NCBI GenBank assembly: GCA_964654155.1
Contig: CAZZGL010000009.1
Location: 1-29,429 of the forward strand
Direction of reading: 5' to 3'
Source of the DNA: CAG-826 sp964654155
Lineage (GTDB): Bacteria; Bacillota_I; Bacilli_A; RFN20; CAG-826
DNA length: 29,429 bases
Below, piece after piece: positions 6,283 to 15,547 of the stretch. The notes beneath the pieces are model-generated. The model was not told where the DNA came from. It did not search any database and was given only the letters and a program-made list of their open reading frames with translations. Made by a program: the position numbers and the translations under genes. Each line of letters opens with the position of its first letter. The stretch's first letter is position 1.

Positions 6283-7253
6283 TGAATTTAATAGAATTGA
6301 TTTCATCATTTATTTTTTCGTTTATGGTATGTTTTATTATTACAAAGTTTTTAATTAATAAAGAAATATCACATAAAGTTGGTCAAGTAATTAAAAATGA
6401 TATTGTCGCAACTCATTTAAAAAAAGCTAAAACCCCAACACTAGGAGGAATTGGAATATTTCTTTCAACATGGATAAGTGTTTTTATTTTTGGATTTGAT
6501 AAAATTAAAAATCATTATTTAATTGCGTTATTTTTTTTAACAATATCGTTTTTTATTATCGGACTGATTGATGATTTATTGAAAATAAAAAAGAATAATG
6601 GAAAAGGATTAAATGCATATTTAAGATTATTTTTAGAAACAATTACGGTGTTATTAATACTAAATTATTTAGGATATGAGCAGCATTCATTATGGAAGTT
6701 ATCTTTATTAAATATTAAAGTTTTGCCGTTAGGATTTTTGTTTATTCCATTTGTAATATTTGTTATTGTTGGTGGCGCTAATTCAGTTAATATGACCGAT
6801 GGATTAGATGGATTAGCAAGTGGACTTATGATGATTGGGATTGCGCCCTTTTTGATTCTTTCTTTATTAGAAAAAGAATATGGTATTGCTTTATTTATCA
6901 TGTCTTTGATTGGCTCTTTATTCGCATTTTTATTGTTTAATTTTCATCCTGCAAAAATATTTATGGGTGATGTTGGTTCATTACCTTTAGGTGGGTCAAT
7001 TGCCTTAGTTAGTTTTTTACTAAATAAAGAAGTACTTCTTTTAATTAGTGGAGGTATATTTGTTTTTGAATCGCTATCAGTAATTCTTCAAGTTATTTCT
7101 TTTAAAACAAGAAAAAAAAGAGTCTTTCTTATGGCACCATTTCATCATCATTTAGAACTTAAAGGCTTATCAGAATGGAAGATTGTTATGATGCTTTATA
7201 TTGTAGGCTTTGTTTTGTCAATTATTTCATTAGTTATAGGAGTTAGATTATGA
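6267..7253 (+). CDS. mraY: Phospho-N-acetylmuramoyl-pentapeptide-transferase MraY
   Basis: An integral membrane enzyme (328 residues, about ten hydrophobic segments) that transfers phospho-MurNAc-pentapeptide from UDP to undecaprenyl phosphate, forming lipid I. Diagnostic motifs are GLIDDLLK, the catalytic SVNMTDGLDGLASG, FHPAKIFMGDVGSL and the histidine motif APFHHHLELKG. The start at 6267 sits inside murE with GAAGAGG upstream. ATG 6282 is an in-frame alternative with a poorer site. It overlaps murD by 4 bases (ATGA), so translation is coupled. Confidence 0.96.
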   Translation: MSQEIMNLIELISSFIFSFMVCFIITKFLINKEISHKVGQVIKNDIVATHLKKAKTPTLGGIGIFLSTWISVFIFGFDKIKNHYLIALFFLTISFFIIGLIDDLLKIKKNNGKGLNAYLRLFLETITVLLILNYLGYEQHSLWKLSLLNIKVLPLGFLFIPFVIFVIVGGANSVNMTDGLDGLASGLMMIGIAPFLILSLLEKEYGIALFIMSLIGSLFAFLLFNFHPAKIFMGDVGSLPLGGSIALVSFLLNKEVLLLISGGIFVFESLSVILQVISFKTRKKRVFLMAPFHHHLELKGLSEWKIVMMLYIVGFVLSIISLVIGVRL

Positions 7254-8437
7254 AAAAAGTTCTATTATTAGGATATGGAAGTTCTTTAAAAGCGTTACAT
7301 GAATTAATTAAAGATGAATATGAAGTTTATATATATGATGAATATAGTAATAAAGATAATTATTTTAATTTGGCAAAAATTAAAGAAACATTGCCATTAT
7401 TTGATATTGTAGTTAGAAGTCCTGGCATTCCAAGTATCAGCGAAATTTATCGTCTAATACGCGTATTAACCAAGGAATTAATTAGTGAAATTGAATTTTG
7501 TGTTCGTTTATTAAAAAATAAGAAAATAAAATATATATTGGTAACTGGAACAAATGGAAAAACCACAACATGCTCAATGATTTATGAAGTATTATCATCG
7601 TATAATGAAAATGTTTATCTAGCCGGAAACATTGGCGTTCCATTTTCTAAAATTGTTCCACATATAAAAGACAATTCGATAGTTATTTTAGAATTATCTT
7701 CGTATCAAATTGAAGACACATATTCTAGTTTTGGCGATTATCTTATTATAACTAATATTACTCCTAATCATTTAGATGGTGTCTTGAATTATGAATATTA
7801 CATTAGCGCTAAAAAGCGTTTATTATTATTAAAAAAAAGTGAAGGTGTCTTAATTATCGATAGCACATTAGAAGAATATTTTAAGGAATTTAACCCTCTA
7901 ATTGCGACAAAAGGTAATATAATTGAACATTATTATCAATTAAATATTCATTTTGTTTATTTGGTTTGTTATTTATTTCATATTTCAAAAAAGAAAGTTG
8001 ATGATGTTATTAAAATAATGAGTTTTCCTAGATATAGAAATGAAGAGATAAAAACAAAGTTCCATTCAATTATTATTAATGATTCTAAATCAACGAGCGT
8101 TGCTGCTACAAATACATGTTTAATGCTTCATAAGGATAAAAAACGAATAATAATATTAGGAGGTATTGCAAAAAGTGATAATTTTTCTTCCTTACATATA
8201 AAAAAGAATGATCAAATTCTTATTTATGGAAGAGATAGATATATCATAAAAAAGCAGTTAAATATGGGGGAATGTTTTTCAACAATCGAAGAAATAATAA
8301 TTAAAATAACACCATATCTTAATGATAATATATATATTTTATTTACACCAGGTTGTTCTTCTTATGACCAATTTAAGAATTATTTTGTTAGAGGAGAATA
8401 CTTTACAAAATTAATAAGGAGTAAAGAAAATGAATAA
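7250..8437 (+). CDS. murD: UDP-MurNAc-L-alanine:D-glutamate ligase MurD
   Basis: Cytoplasmic ligase adding D-Glu to UDP-MurNAc-L-Ala; its D-Glu would come from the racemase encoded at 27476. Seen: the N-terminal nucleotide-fold start LLLGYGSS, VRSPGIP, the P-loop VTGTNGKTTT, AGNIGVPF, LELSSYQIE, NITPNHLDG, the INDSKSTSVAAT block and GGIAKSDNF, then PGCSSYDQF near the end. At 395 residues it is shorter than the usual roughly 450, with a compressed central region after NHLD. No core catalytic motif is missing. It overlaps mraY by 4 bases and ftsW by 8. Confidence 0.94.
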   Translation: MKKVLLLGYGSSLKALHELIKDEYEVYIYDEYSNKDNYFNLAKIKETLPLFDIVVRSPGIPSISEIYRLIRVLTKELISEIEFCVRLLKNKKIKYILVTGTNGKTTTCSMIYEVLSSYNENVYLAGNIGVPFSKIVPHIKDNSIVILELSSYQIEDTYSSFGDYLIITNITPNHLDGVLNYEYYISAKKRLLLLKKSEGVLIIDSTLEEYFKEFNPLIATKGNIIEHYYQLNIHFVYLVCYLFHISKKKVDDVIKIMSFPRYRNEEIKTKFHSIIINDSKSTSVAATNTCLMLHKDKKRIIILGGIAKSDNFSSLHIKKNDQILIYGRDRYIIKKQLNMGECFSTIEEIIIKITPYLNDNIYILFTPGCSSYDQFKNYFVRGEYFTKLIRSKENE

Positions 8438-9530
8438 TGAGAAACGTCAGCGGTTTGAAATAACAATAATAACAGTGTTATTGGTATTATTTGGTATATA
8501 TATGGTATATAGTGCTTCAAATGTTTGGGCAAAAGCAAAATTTGATGATCAATTTTATTATTTTAAACGCCAAACTCTTTTTGCAGGAATAGGCTTTATT
8601 GGCTTTATAATTGCTAGCCAAATAAAAACTGAGTTTTTAAAGAAATATGCCGCTCATATTATTTTAATTACATTATTATTGTTAGGGTTAGTTTTAATCC
8701 CCGGACTTGGAATAGTTAGAAATGGTTCTCGTTCATGGTTTGGAATTGGATCATTTGCTTTTCAACCATCTGAATTATTTAAAATTGCTTTAGTTATATA
8801 TGTTAGCAAAATATTAAGTGAAAAATATGATCAAACTAAAAAAATAAAAGGTTTTTTGTCAATAATAGTGATTACTTTATTGGGATTTGTATTGATTATG
8901 TTTCAACCTGATTTTGGAACTGCGATGGTAATGCTAGCAAGCATAGTATTATTAATGTTTACTTCAAGATTGCCAATTAAATACTATATTCTTTTTGGTG
9001 GATTGGGCGTTACGATGATGGTTCTTTTAATCGTAATTGCTCCATATAGATTTGACCGTATTACCTCATTTATTGACCCATGGAATGATCCATTAGGCAC
9101 TGGATTTCAAATTATACAAAGTATGTATGCGATTGGACCAGGAGCGCTTCTTGGAAATGGATTATTAAATAGTTATCAAAAAAGATTTTATCTTCCCGAA
9201 CCTCAAACTGATTTTATATTTGCTATTGTTGTCGAAGAATTAGGTCTTTTAGGTGGCTTAGTTTTATTGTTAGCATTTGGTTATTTGTTTTATAAAGGAT
9301 TTATTTTTGCAAGAACAAGGGATGATTCTTTTTCAGCATTTTTAATTACCGGTTTATTAGGCTTGATATTAATTCAAGTTATTATCAATTTAGGAGTGGT
9401 GGTATCTTTACTTCCAGTAACAGGAATAACTCTTCCTTTAATTAGTTATGGAGGATCTTCATTATCGGTTACTTTAGTTTCATTAGGGTTAATTGTAGGA
9501 AGAACAAATAAGGAGAGTGGATTAAATTGA
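8430..9530 (+). CDS. ftsW: SEDS-family lipid II polymerase FtsW (SpoVE position)
   Basis: A polytopic membrane protein (366 residues, about ten segments) of the SEDS family, glycosyltransferase partner of the class B PBP. Recognised by VYSASNVWAK, QPSELFKIALVIY, FQPDFGTAMVM, QSMYAIGPGALLGNGL, LPEPQTDFIFAIVVEELG and LISYGGSSL near the C-terminus. Between murD and murG this is the spoVE position of B. subtilis, so it may act in division, sporulation or both. The PBP at 3107 is its likely partner. AAGGAGT precedes the ATG. The TGA stop overlaps the murG start. Confidence 0.94.
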   Translation: MNNEKRQRFEITIITVLLVLFGIYMVYSASNVWAKAKFDDQFYYFKRQTLFAGIGFIGFIIASQIKTEFLKKYAAHIILITLLLLGLVLIPGLGIVRNGSRSWFGIGSFAFQPSELFKIALVIYVSKILSEKYDQTKKIKGFLSIIVITLLGFVLIMFQPDFGTAMVMLASIVLLMFTSRLPIKYYILFGGLGVTMMVLLIVIAPYRFDRITSFIDPWNDPLGTGFQIIQSMYAIGPGALLGNGLLNSYQKRFYLPEPQTDFIFAIVVEELGLLGGLVLLLAFGYLFYKGFIFARTRDDSFSAFLITGLLGLILIQVIINLGVVVSLLPVTGITLPLISYGGSSLSVTLVSLGLIVGRTNKESGLN

Positions 9531-10567
9531 AAATACTTTTTTTAGCAAGTGGAAGCGGGGGTCATATTTATCCTGCAGTTGCGTTAATGGAATGTTTATT
9601 AGTAAAACATCAAATTGGTTATGTGATATTAAAAAATAGTATGGAAGAAAAAATAATACTTGATGAAAAAATAAATAAAATTAATATTGATATCTCTTCG
9701 AAAGGTAACTATTATAGACAGAATCCTCATAAATGTTTTGATTTAATAAAGAAAATATTGTTTTTAGCAAAAAAAATGAAAGAATATGATTTAGTTTTTT
9801 CATTTGGAGGATTTGTTTCAGTTATTGCCTCTATAGGATGCTTTATTGCCAAAAAACCTTTATATATTCATGAACAAAATCGAATTATTGGTGATGGTAA
9901 TAAACTTGCATTGTCTTTTGCTAAAAAACTTTTTACTGTTTATGAGGATATTGATATTAATAAAAAGTATATTTCACTTATTAAAACAGTTGGTAATCCA
10001 CGAGGTGAAATTGCTTCACAATATAAAAACAATTATATAAGCAGAACTCCATTTAAAGTATTATTTCTAGCTGGTAGTTTAGGATCTTCGACATTATTAA
10101 AAAAGATGAAAAATGTAATTAATTCATTATTAAATGATGATATTGAGTTTACCATTATAACTGGAAATAATTTATATGATGAATTTAAAAGCTCATTTGA
10201 TTATAAAAATGTTAATGTCATTGCATATGAAAGTGATATATTAGAGATTATGTCAAAATCTTCACTAGTTATTTTGCGTGGTGGCGCAACTTCAATAGAA
10301 GAAGTAATTTCTTTAAATGTTCCCTCAATAGTTATACCATCTCCTTATGTTAAGCATAATCATCAAGAATATAATGCCACTTATTACCATGAAAAAAATG
10401 CCTTAATAATGATTAAAGAAAGTGAGATAGAAGAAAAGCTAGCTAAAACTATTTTAGAAATTAAAAACAATCAAATTCTGTATTATACATTAATTGATAA
10501 TATGGCAAGAATAAATAAAAATCAGGCAATTACATTAATAGAAAAAGAGATTGAAAATGAACAATAA
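9527..10567 (+). CDS. murG: MurG lipid II synthase (UDP-GlcNAc transferase)
   Basis: Peripheral membrane GT-B glycosyltransferase that adds GlcNAc to lipid I, forming lipid II. Seen: SGSGGHIYPAVA (residues about 7-18), FSFGGFVSVIAS, IHEQNRIIGDGNK, GNPRGEIA, the second-domain loop LAGSLGSSTL, LRGGATSIEEVI and PSPYVKHNHQEYNA. It starts with TTG that shares bases with the ftsW TGA, with AGGAGAG 8 bases upstream. Its 346 residues are near the family norm. It overlaps murB. Confidence 0.95.
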   Translation: MKILFLASGSGGHIYPAVALMECLLVKHQIGYVILKNSMEEKIILDEKINKINIDISSKGNYYRQNPHKCFDLIKKILFLAKKMKEYDLVFSFGGFVSVIASIGCFIAKKPLYIHEQNRIIGDGNKLALSFAKKLFTVYEDIDINKKYISLIKTVGNPRGEIASQYKNNYISRTPFKVLFLAGSLGSSTLLKKMKNVINSLLNDDIEFTIITGNNLYDEFKSSFDYKNVNVIAYESDILEIMSKSSLVILRGGATSIEEVISLNVPSIVIPSPYVKHNHQEYNATYYHEKNALIMIKESEIEEKLAKTILEIKNNQILYYTLIDNMARINKNQAITLIEKEIENEQ

Positions 10568-11420
10568 AATAATGGTATATGATAATTATTCTTTATCGAA
10601 AAAATCACCTATTAATGTAGGAGGAATTATTAAAAAGTATTATGAAGTAAATAATTTAGATGCGTTATCACAATTGCTTAAAGATTCTATTATTAATGAT
10701 GCTGAATTAGTTATCTTTGGTGGCGCAACTAATAAAGTTTTTTTAGATGAATATACTGATGAAATTGCTATTAAAATATGTGCATGTAAAATCCAAATTA
10801 TTAATGATGTTTTATATGTTGAAAGTGGAGTTAAATTATCATATTTATCACGATATTTAACTTTAATGGGGTATTGTAAATGGAATAAACTTGCGGATAT
10901 TCCTGGAGAAATAGGTGGTTCAATAGTTTCTAATGCTGGAGCAAATGGGTATACAATAAGTGATGATTTAATAGATGTTATTGGTGTTACTAAAAAAGGA
11001 GAAATAATTAAATATAAAAAAGAAGAACTTTTATTTTCCTATCGGAACTCTCAATTTAAAAAGGGCAATGATTTCATAATTTTTGCTGCAAGATTTTTAT
11101 TGAAAAAAGGAGATATAGAATTATTAAAAAAAGAATTAGAATTTTATCATAAAAAAAGAATTTGTAGTCAACCAATACGAATCAAAACTTTAGGTTCAAC
11201 ATTTAAAAATCCTTCACATGCTTATGCTTATCAACTTATTGATGGTTGCAAATTACGCGGATATGAATATAAAAATATCAAAATAAATGAAAAACATTGT
11301 AATTTTCTTGAAATTAAAGGAAAAACAAGTCGAAAAGATATCCTTTATGTAATTGCCTTTATCAAAGATAAAGTCTATAATAAATATGCTATAAATTTAG
11401 AAGAAGAAATTGATATATAA
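10557..11420 (+). CDS. murB: UDP-N-acetylenolpyruvoylglucosamine reductase MurB
   Basis: FAD enzyme making UDP-MurNAc from UDP-GlcNAc-enolpyruvate. Seen: FGGATNKVF (FAD loop), ADIPGEIGGSIVSNAGANGY (FAD/active site), the YRNSQFK motif, GSTFKNP with the likely proton-donor Ser, and the terminal LEEEIDI carrying the conserved Glu. No insertion of the E. coli type is evident, so it is a type II enzyme typical of Firmicutes. ATG 10557 is chosen because AAAGAGA lies 6 bases upstream. A TTG at 10551 in frame would add two residues. It overlaps murG by 11 bases. Confidence 0.93.
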   Translation: MNNKIMVYDNYSLSKKSPINVGGIIKKYYEVNNLDALSQLLKDSIINDAELVIFGGATNKVFLDEYTDEIAIKICACKIQIINDVLYVESGVKLSYLSRYLTLMGYCKWNKLADIPGEIGGSIVSNAGANGYTISDDLIDVIGVTKKGEIIKYKKEELLFSYRNSQFKKGNDFIIFAARFLLKKGDIELLKKELEFYHKKRICSQPIRIKTLGSTFKNPSHAYAYQLIDGCKLRGYEYKNIKINEKHCNFLEIKGKTSRKDILYVIAFIKDKVYNKYAINLEEEIDI

Positions 11421-11435
11421 AGGGAGGTAAGGTTG

Positions 11436-12329
11436 ATGGAAATTGATAATAAAATTAGCTTAAGTCCTGAACGTATCGGCCTTTTTGAAAAAGAAATTAG
11501 TGTTAGAAAGAAAAATAAAAAAAATAACTTTTTATTTAGAACAATCTTTTTCTTAATCATTCTTATTTCCATCTGCTTAATCCCTTTTTTACCAACTTTT
11601 TCTTGTCAAAATTTAGTTTTACATGGCAATTTTTTACTATCCGATAGCGTAATATTGAGCTTTGCGGGATATAGTAAAAATACTCCTTTAATTTTTGTTG
11701 ATGAAAAAAAGCTTGAAGATGAATTAAATAGTAAAGAATATATTTTAAGTGCTGAAGTTAATTGGAGCATTACTGGATTAAAAATTACTATTGATGAGCT
11801 TGCTTTGCTTTTATCCGATGATAATGGTGATATTTTATCTAATGGTGAATACTATAGTAATTATATAAAAGAGCATTCAGAATTAGCTAATTATAATTTT
11901 AGGAAAATTAAAAATATTGATCGAAATATTCCTAAATTAATTAGTGATTTTTCTTTTTTAAATAATGAGAATAACATAGAAAAAGCTCTTCAAAGAAAAT
12001 TGAAAGTTTTAAATAATTTAAAAAAAGTTTCTCCAAATGTGTTAAATAATGTTGATTATTTTGAAGTTGTTTATAGTAACGATGATGCTTTGCTTTTTGC
12101 TTTTTATTTTAAAGGAAATAAAAATGATATAGTTGACTATTATCGCATATTAATGAAAGATGAAACATTTCAATTTTTCTTAGAAACGGAAAGAATTCAA
12201 AAAATAATTAATGAAATTGCAAATTTTAAAGGCAAAAAAATATATAAACATGATAAAATAAATGAGTTATCGTATTGTAATACGATATGTGGATATAACG
12301 GAACTGCGAATGTTTGTTCGTATAAATGA
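11436..12329 (+). CDS. ftsQ: Cell division protein FtsQ/DivIB
   Basis: A 297-residue bitopic protein: basic cytoplasmic N-terminus (1-31), one membrane segment (about 32-53) and an external POTRA domain beginning CQNLVLHGNFLLSD (about 57-125), then a beta domain. In the divisome it links FtsL/DivIC with the synthase pair. GGGAGG precedes the start; an in-frame TTG at 11433 is a less likely start. Odd features are an external Cys at the end of the membrane segment and a C-terminal tail containing three Cys (YCNTICGY...VC), uncommon in such proteins. Sequence similarity is low, as usual for the family; position before ftsA and topology carry the call. Confidence 0.85.
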   Translation: MEIDNKISLSPERIGLFEKEISVRKKNKKNNFLFRTIFFLIILISICLIPFLPTFSCQNLVLHGNFLLSDSVILSFAGYSKNTPLIFVDEKKLEDELNSKEYILSAEVNWSITGLKITIDELALLLSDDNGDILSNGEYYSNYIKEHSELANYNFRKIKNIDRNIPKLISDFSFLNNENNIEKALQRKLKVLNNLKKVSPNVLNNVDYFEVVYSNDDALLFAFYFKGNKNDIVDYYRILMKDETFQFFLETERIQKIINEIANFKGKKIYKHDKINELSYCNTICGYNGTANVCSYK

Positions 12330-12341
12330 GGAGGAAACCTT

Positions 12342-13583
12342 ATGAAAAGTAAAATTGTCGGAGTGTTTGAAGTAACTTCAACTGCTGTAAAATTTGTTTC
12401 AGGATATCTTCTTGATAATGAAGTGATTATTTTAAGTACTGCAAAAGTTGGTTTAGAAAGTGGAGCGATTATAGATGGCGAAATTAATGATTATATAAGC
12501 GTTGGTAATGCTATTTCACAAGCTTTAAAAGATGGAACCGCAAAATTATCTTCTCCAATTGCAGAATATGGAATGATTATACCTCCAATTGGATTTGAAG
12601 TATATGATCATTCTCAAGAAACATCTGTTGTTTCAAGTGAAGATACAATTGAAAAAATTGATGTTGATAATGTTTTAAATCAAGTATCCAAAGCAAAGAC
12701 TACTGAAGGCTCGAAAATTATTGGAATACTTCCAGAGCTTTATGTTCTTGATAAGGGACAAAGTTTTCCTGAGCCACCGCTAGGACAACACTCTAATTCA
12801 TTAATGGTTAAGGCTAAATTACATGTGTGTCCTGCTTATTATGTAGCATCATTTAAAAAGGTTTTTAAAAAGGCAAATATTAATTTTACTGACAAAAATA
12901 TTTATGTAGCTCCTCATGCTGCTTTAGAAGTAGTTAAAGAGTATCAAAATATACCTAATGATTTCTTATTGATAGACTTAGGAGCTAGATTAACAAGTGT
13001 TTCACTAGTGGGACAATTAAAATTAATTGCATCAACATTTGTTTATCATGGTGGCGACCATATTACCGATAAGATTGCATCAAATTTTGGAATTGATTTT
13101 AATGTCGCTCAACAATTAAAAGAAATATTTGGCTTTGATGAACATAATGTAAGCTTTAAAGCGCCATTATTTTCAGTTACTAGCCAAGAAAAGAAAAAAG
13201 TTTATACGATTGATGATTTTAAAGAAGCAATTGGCAATAATGTTAATGAATATGTTAAAGAAATTTCAAATACTGTTAAAGAAATTGCTACAATGTATGA
13301 TCCTAGTATTGTTAATTTACCAATAGTATTAGTAGGTGGAGGTACTAAATTTTATGGTTTAGCGGACACTATTAAAGGATATTTGAATTCAAATGATATA
13401 AGAGTATATATTCCTAGATCGATTGGAGCAAGAGACGCCCAATTCACCAATTGTGTTGGGGCTTTAAAAATTATTGGTAATGAAAATCCTCTTGAAGAAG
13501 AAGCTAAAATTTTACCTGAGGTTGAAAAAAGTAAAACTAGAAAAATTAAAATGCGAAAAGATGTTTTTAACGAAGAAATATAA
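12342..13583 (+). CDS. ftsA: Divergent FtsA, actin-like FtsZ partner
   Basis: FtsA tethers FtsZ to the membrane. This 413-residue protein follows ftsQ and precedes ftsZ, with GAGGAGG before its ATG. Family traits are visible: VGLESGAIIDGEIND near residue 37, FLLIDLGARLTSVSLV (phosphate-2 region), YHGGDHITDKIASNFGI and IVLVGGGTKFYGL (adenosine motif). Unusual points: the phosphate-1 motif, DIGTS in typical FtsA, reads FEVTSTA (residues 9-15); phosphate-2 has GAR for GGG; and the C-terminus ends in a mixed-charge RKIKMRKDVFNEEI rather than a clear amphipathic membrane helix. It may bind nucleotide poorly, or use another route to the membrane such as SepF. Confidence 0.88.
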   Translation: MKSKIVGVFEVTSTAVKFVSGYLLDNEVIILSTAKVGLESGAIIDGEINDYISVGNAISQALKDGTAKLSSPIAEYGMIIPPIGFEVYDHSQETSVVSSEDTIEKIDVDNVLNQVSKAKTTEGSKIIGILPELYVLDKGQSFPEPPLGQHSNSLMVKAKLHVCPAYYVASFKKVFKKANINFTDKNIYVAPHAALEVVKEYQNIPNDFLLIDLGARLTSVSLVGQLKLIASTFVYHGGDHITDKIASNFGIDFNVAQQLKEIFGFDEHNVSFKAPLFSVTSQEKKKVYTIDDFKEAIGNNVNEYVKEISNTVKEIATMYDPSIVNLPIVLVGGGTKFYGLADTIKGYLNSNDIRVYIPRSIGARDAQFTNCVGALKIIGNENPLEEEAKILPEVEKSKTRKIKMRKDVFNEEI

Positions 13584-13595
13584 GGAGAAAAGGTT

Positions 13596-14687
13596 ATGTT
13601 TGGTAATGAATTAGATAATTTTGAACCAGTTGCAAGAATTATTGTAATTGGTGTTGGTGGTGCTGGTAATAATGCTGTAAATAGAATGATTGATGAAAAC
13701 ATTTCATCAGTTGAATTTTATGTTGCAAATACCGATAAGCAAGCTTTAAGTACTTCAAAGGCTCCAAATCGTTTGGTTTTAGGAAATGATTCTTATAAAG
13801 GATTAGGAGCTGGAGGTGATCCTTCTGTTGGTGAGTCTGCCGCTTTACAAAGTGAAGATGAAATTCGCAATATTGTTAAAGGTGCAGATATGGTATTTAT
13901 TGCTGCTGGTATGGGTGGAGGAACTGGTACAGGTGCTTCTCCTGTAGTTGCTCGTATTGCAAAAGAAGAAGGAGCGTTAACGGTTGCAATCGTTACAAGA
14001 CCATTTGGCTTTGAAGGTAAAAAACGAATTTCGCAATCGGTTGAAGGACTTATTAAATTAAAAGAAAATGTTGATGCTATTATTGTTGTTTCAAATGATA
14101 AACTTTTAATGATGAATGGACAAAATCCGATTTCTGAGGCATTTTCTGAATCTGATAAAGTTTTAGCACAATCAGTAAAAACAGTTACGGATTTAATTTT
14201 GATGCCTGCAGTTATTAACTTAGATTTTGCTGATGTTAGTAATACATTAAAAAATTCAGGAATTTCATTGATAGGTTTTGGAATGGGTAGTGGACCAAAT
14301 AAAGCACAAGAAGCTGCGATGGCGGCAATATCATCACCACTTCTAGAAGTTTCAATTCAAGGTGCGAAAAGCGCAATTATATCTGTGACATGTGGAATGA
14401 ATGTTTCACTATACGAAGCTCAAGATTGCGCAAACCAAATCATGGAAGCAGCTGGAGGAAATCTTGATATGAAATTTGGAGTTTCGATTAATCCTGAATT
14501 AGCGGATCAAATTTTAGTTAGCGTTATTGCAACCGATTTTTCTGAAGAATATGATTTTACCTCAGTTCCAACATTTAGACCAATTCAACCTCGAGTATAT
14601 GAAGGAGTCAAAGTTGAAGAAGTTAATGAAAGTGAAGAAGATGATGACTCAATTCTTCCAAATTTCTTAAAAGGTAATGATTTTTAA
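13596..14687 (+). CDS. ftsZ: Tubulin-like division GTPase FtsZ
   Basis: A 363-residue GTPase that polymerises into the Z ring. Seen: VIGVGGAGNNAVNRMID (residues about 13-29), the tubulin signature GMGGGTGTGASPVVA, the NFADVSNTL-like T7 loop LDFADVSNTLKNSG with its catalytic Asp, an acidic linker (about 335-350), and the C-terminal peptide ILPNFLKG that binds FtsA and SepF. AAGGAGA lies before the ATG, 12 bases after ftsA. A terminator follows, making ftsZ the last gene of the dcw operon. Confidence 0.98.
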   Translation: MFGNELDNFEPVARIIVIGVGGAGNNAVNRMIDENISSVEFYVANTDKQALSTSKAPNRLVLGNDSYKGLGAGGDPSVGESAALQSEDEIRNIVKGADMVFIAAGMGGGTGTGASPVVARIAKEEGALTVAIVTRPFGFEGKKRISQSVEGLIKLKENVDAIIVVSNDKLLMMNGQNPISEAFSESDKVLAQSVKTVTDLILMPAVINLDFADVSNTLKNSGISLIGFGMGSGPNKAQEAAMAAISSPLLEVSIQGAKSAIISVTCGMNVSLYEAQDCANQIMEAAGGNLDMKFGVSINPELADQILVSVIATDFSEEYDFTSVPTFRPIQPRVYEGVKVEEVNESEEDDDSILPNFLKGNDF

Positions 14688-14695
14688 TTAAAAAT

Positions 14696-14734
14696 AAGAG
14701 CTATTGAAAATAAAAAATTCAAGCTCTTTTTTTA
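14696..14734 (+). terminator. Rho-independent terminator after ftsZ
   Basis: AAGAGC pairs with GCTCTT, with an inner TTGAA/TTCAA stem and an A-rich loop, followed by a run of seven or more T. It separates the division operon from the sporulation genes. Confidence 0.8.
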
Positions 14735-14748
14735 TTTTAATGTGTATT

Positions 14749-14755
14749 TTCGACT
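14749..14755 (-). promoter_or_regulatory. Possible Spo0A box upstream of spoIIGA
   Basis: TTCGACT matches six of seven positions of the reverse Spo0A box (TTCGACA). It lies 46 bases before spoIIGA, where Spo0A acts on the spoIIG promoter of B. subtilis. A single imperfect 7-mer is weak evidence in AT-rich DNA. Confidence 0.25.
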
Positions 14756-14800
14756 TTTTATTGGTTAATGATGTAATAAACTAATAATCGGTGATAAGGA

Positions 14801-15547
14801 ATGAATGTTTATTTTGATTTAATGATTATTTCACACATTATTTTATCAATGATTAGTGGATACTTTTTAAATACGATATCGATTAATCGCTTAAAAGGGA
14901 GGGGGATATTTAAACTTACATTAGCAAATTCAATAATTATTTTATTAGTTTATTTTAAATGGTGGATATCTTTAGCAATTATTTTAGTTTTACATGTCAT
15001 AGTTTTTTATTTATTTTTTAAAAATAAATTTATCGGAGCAATGATTGCCTATCTATCATGTTATTACGCAAATGCATTTTTCATGTCCTTATTTACCTCT
15101 AGCGTTAGCGTTATTAATTTTGTTTTTGTTATTCATGAACCAAAAGGAATACTAACATTAATATTAGCCCCAATTTTTCTTATAATACTATTTTTAGTTA
15201 GTCATGGCGTTGATAAGTTATATCATTTAGGAAATTATAAAATTGATATAATTTTATCAGTTGATAATAAAAAAGCAAAGTTCCGCAGCTATTTTGATAC
15301 AGGTAATACATTAAAATACAAAGGAGTACCAGTTATTTTTTGTCTTAAAGATTCTTGGCCTTTTAATACATTTAATGTCGTAGGGAAAGTTTCGTTTAAA
15401 ACAGTGGATAAAGGTACAGAAATGGCGTTAACTGAAGCATTAATTACTTTAAATGATAATGAAAAGACACTTGTTTATGTTGCTTTAGTGGACAATAAGA
15501 AAGGTTTTAATGGCTGTGAGTGTCTTTTAAATGCCTATTTATATTAA
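14801..15547 (+). CDS. spoIIGA: SpoIIGA, membrane aspartic protease that activates pro-SigE
   Basis: Sporulation-specific protease of the mother cell that removes the pro-sequence of SigE. Residues 1-140 form about five membrane segments. The C-terminal cytoplasmic domain carries the aspartic-protease motif SYFDTGNTL (Asp about 166) and the closing GFNGCECLLNAYLY, resembling the family's Leu-Leu-Asn end motif. At 248 residues it is shorter than B. subtilis SpoIIGA (309), mainly because the protease domain ends early. A GGTGAT ribosome-binding site lies 5 bases before ATG 14801. It overlaps sigE by 17 bases, so protease and substrate are co-translated. Confidence 0.9.
   Translation: MNVYFDLMIISHIILSMISGYFLNTISINRLKGRGIFKLTLANSIIILLVYFKWWISLAIILVLHVIVFYLFFKNKFIGAMIAYLSCYYANAFFMSLFTSSVSVINFVFVIHEPKGILTLILAPIFLIILFLVSHGVDKLYHLGNYKIDIILSVDNKKAKFRSYFDTGNTLKYKGVPVIFCLKDSWPFNTFNVVGKVSFKTVDKGTEMALTEALITLNDNEKTLVYVALVDNKKGFNGCECLLNAYLY

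Noticed and set aside
9528..12329. Possible mycoplasma-type code with TGA read as Trp, suggested by the extreme AT content.
   Set aside because: TGA ends ftsW and ftsQ at the expected lengths, and Trp is encoded by TGG throughout. The standard bacterial code applies.
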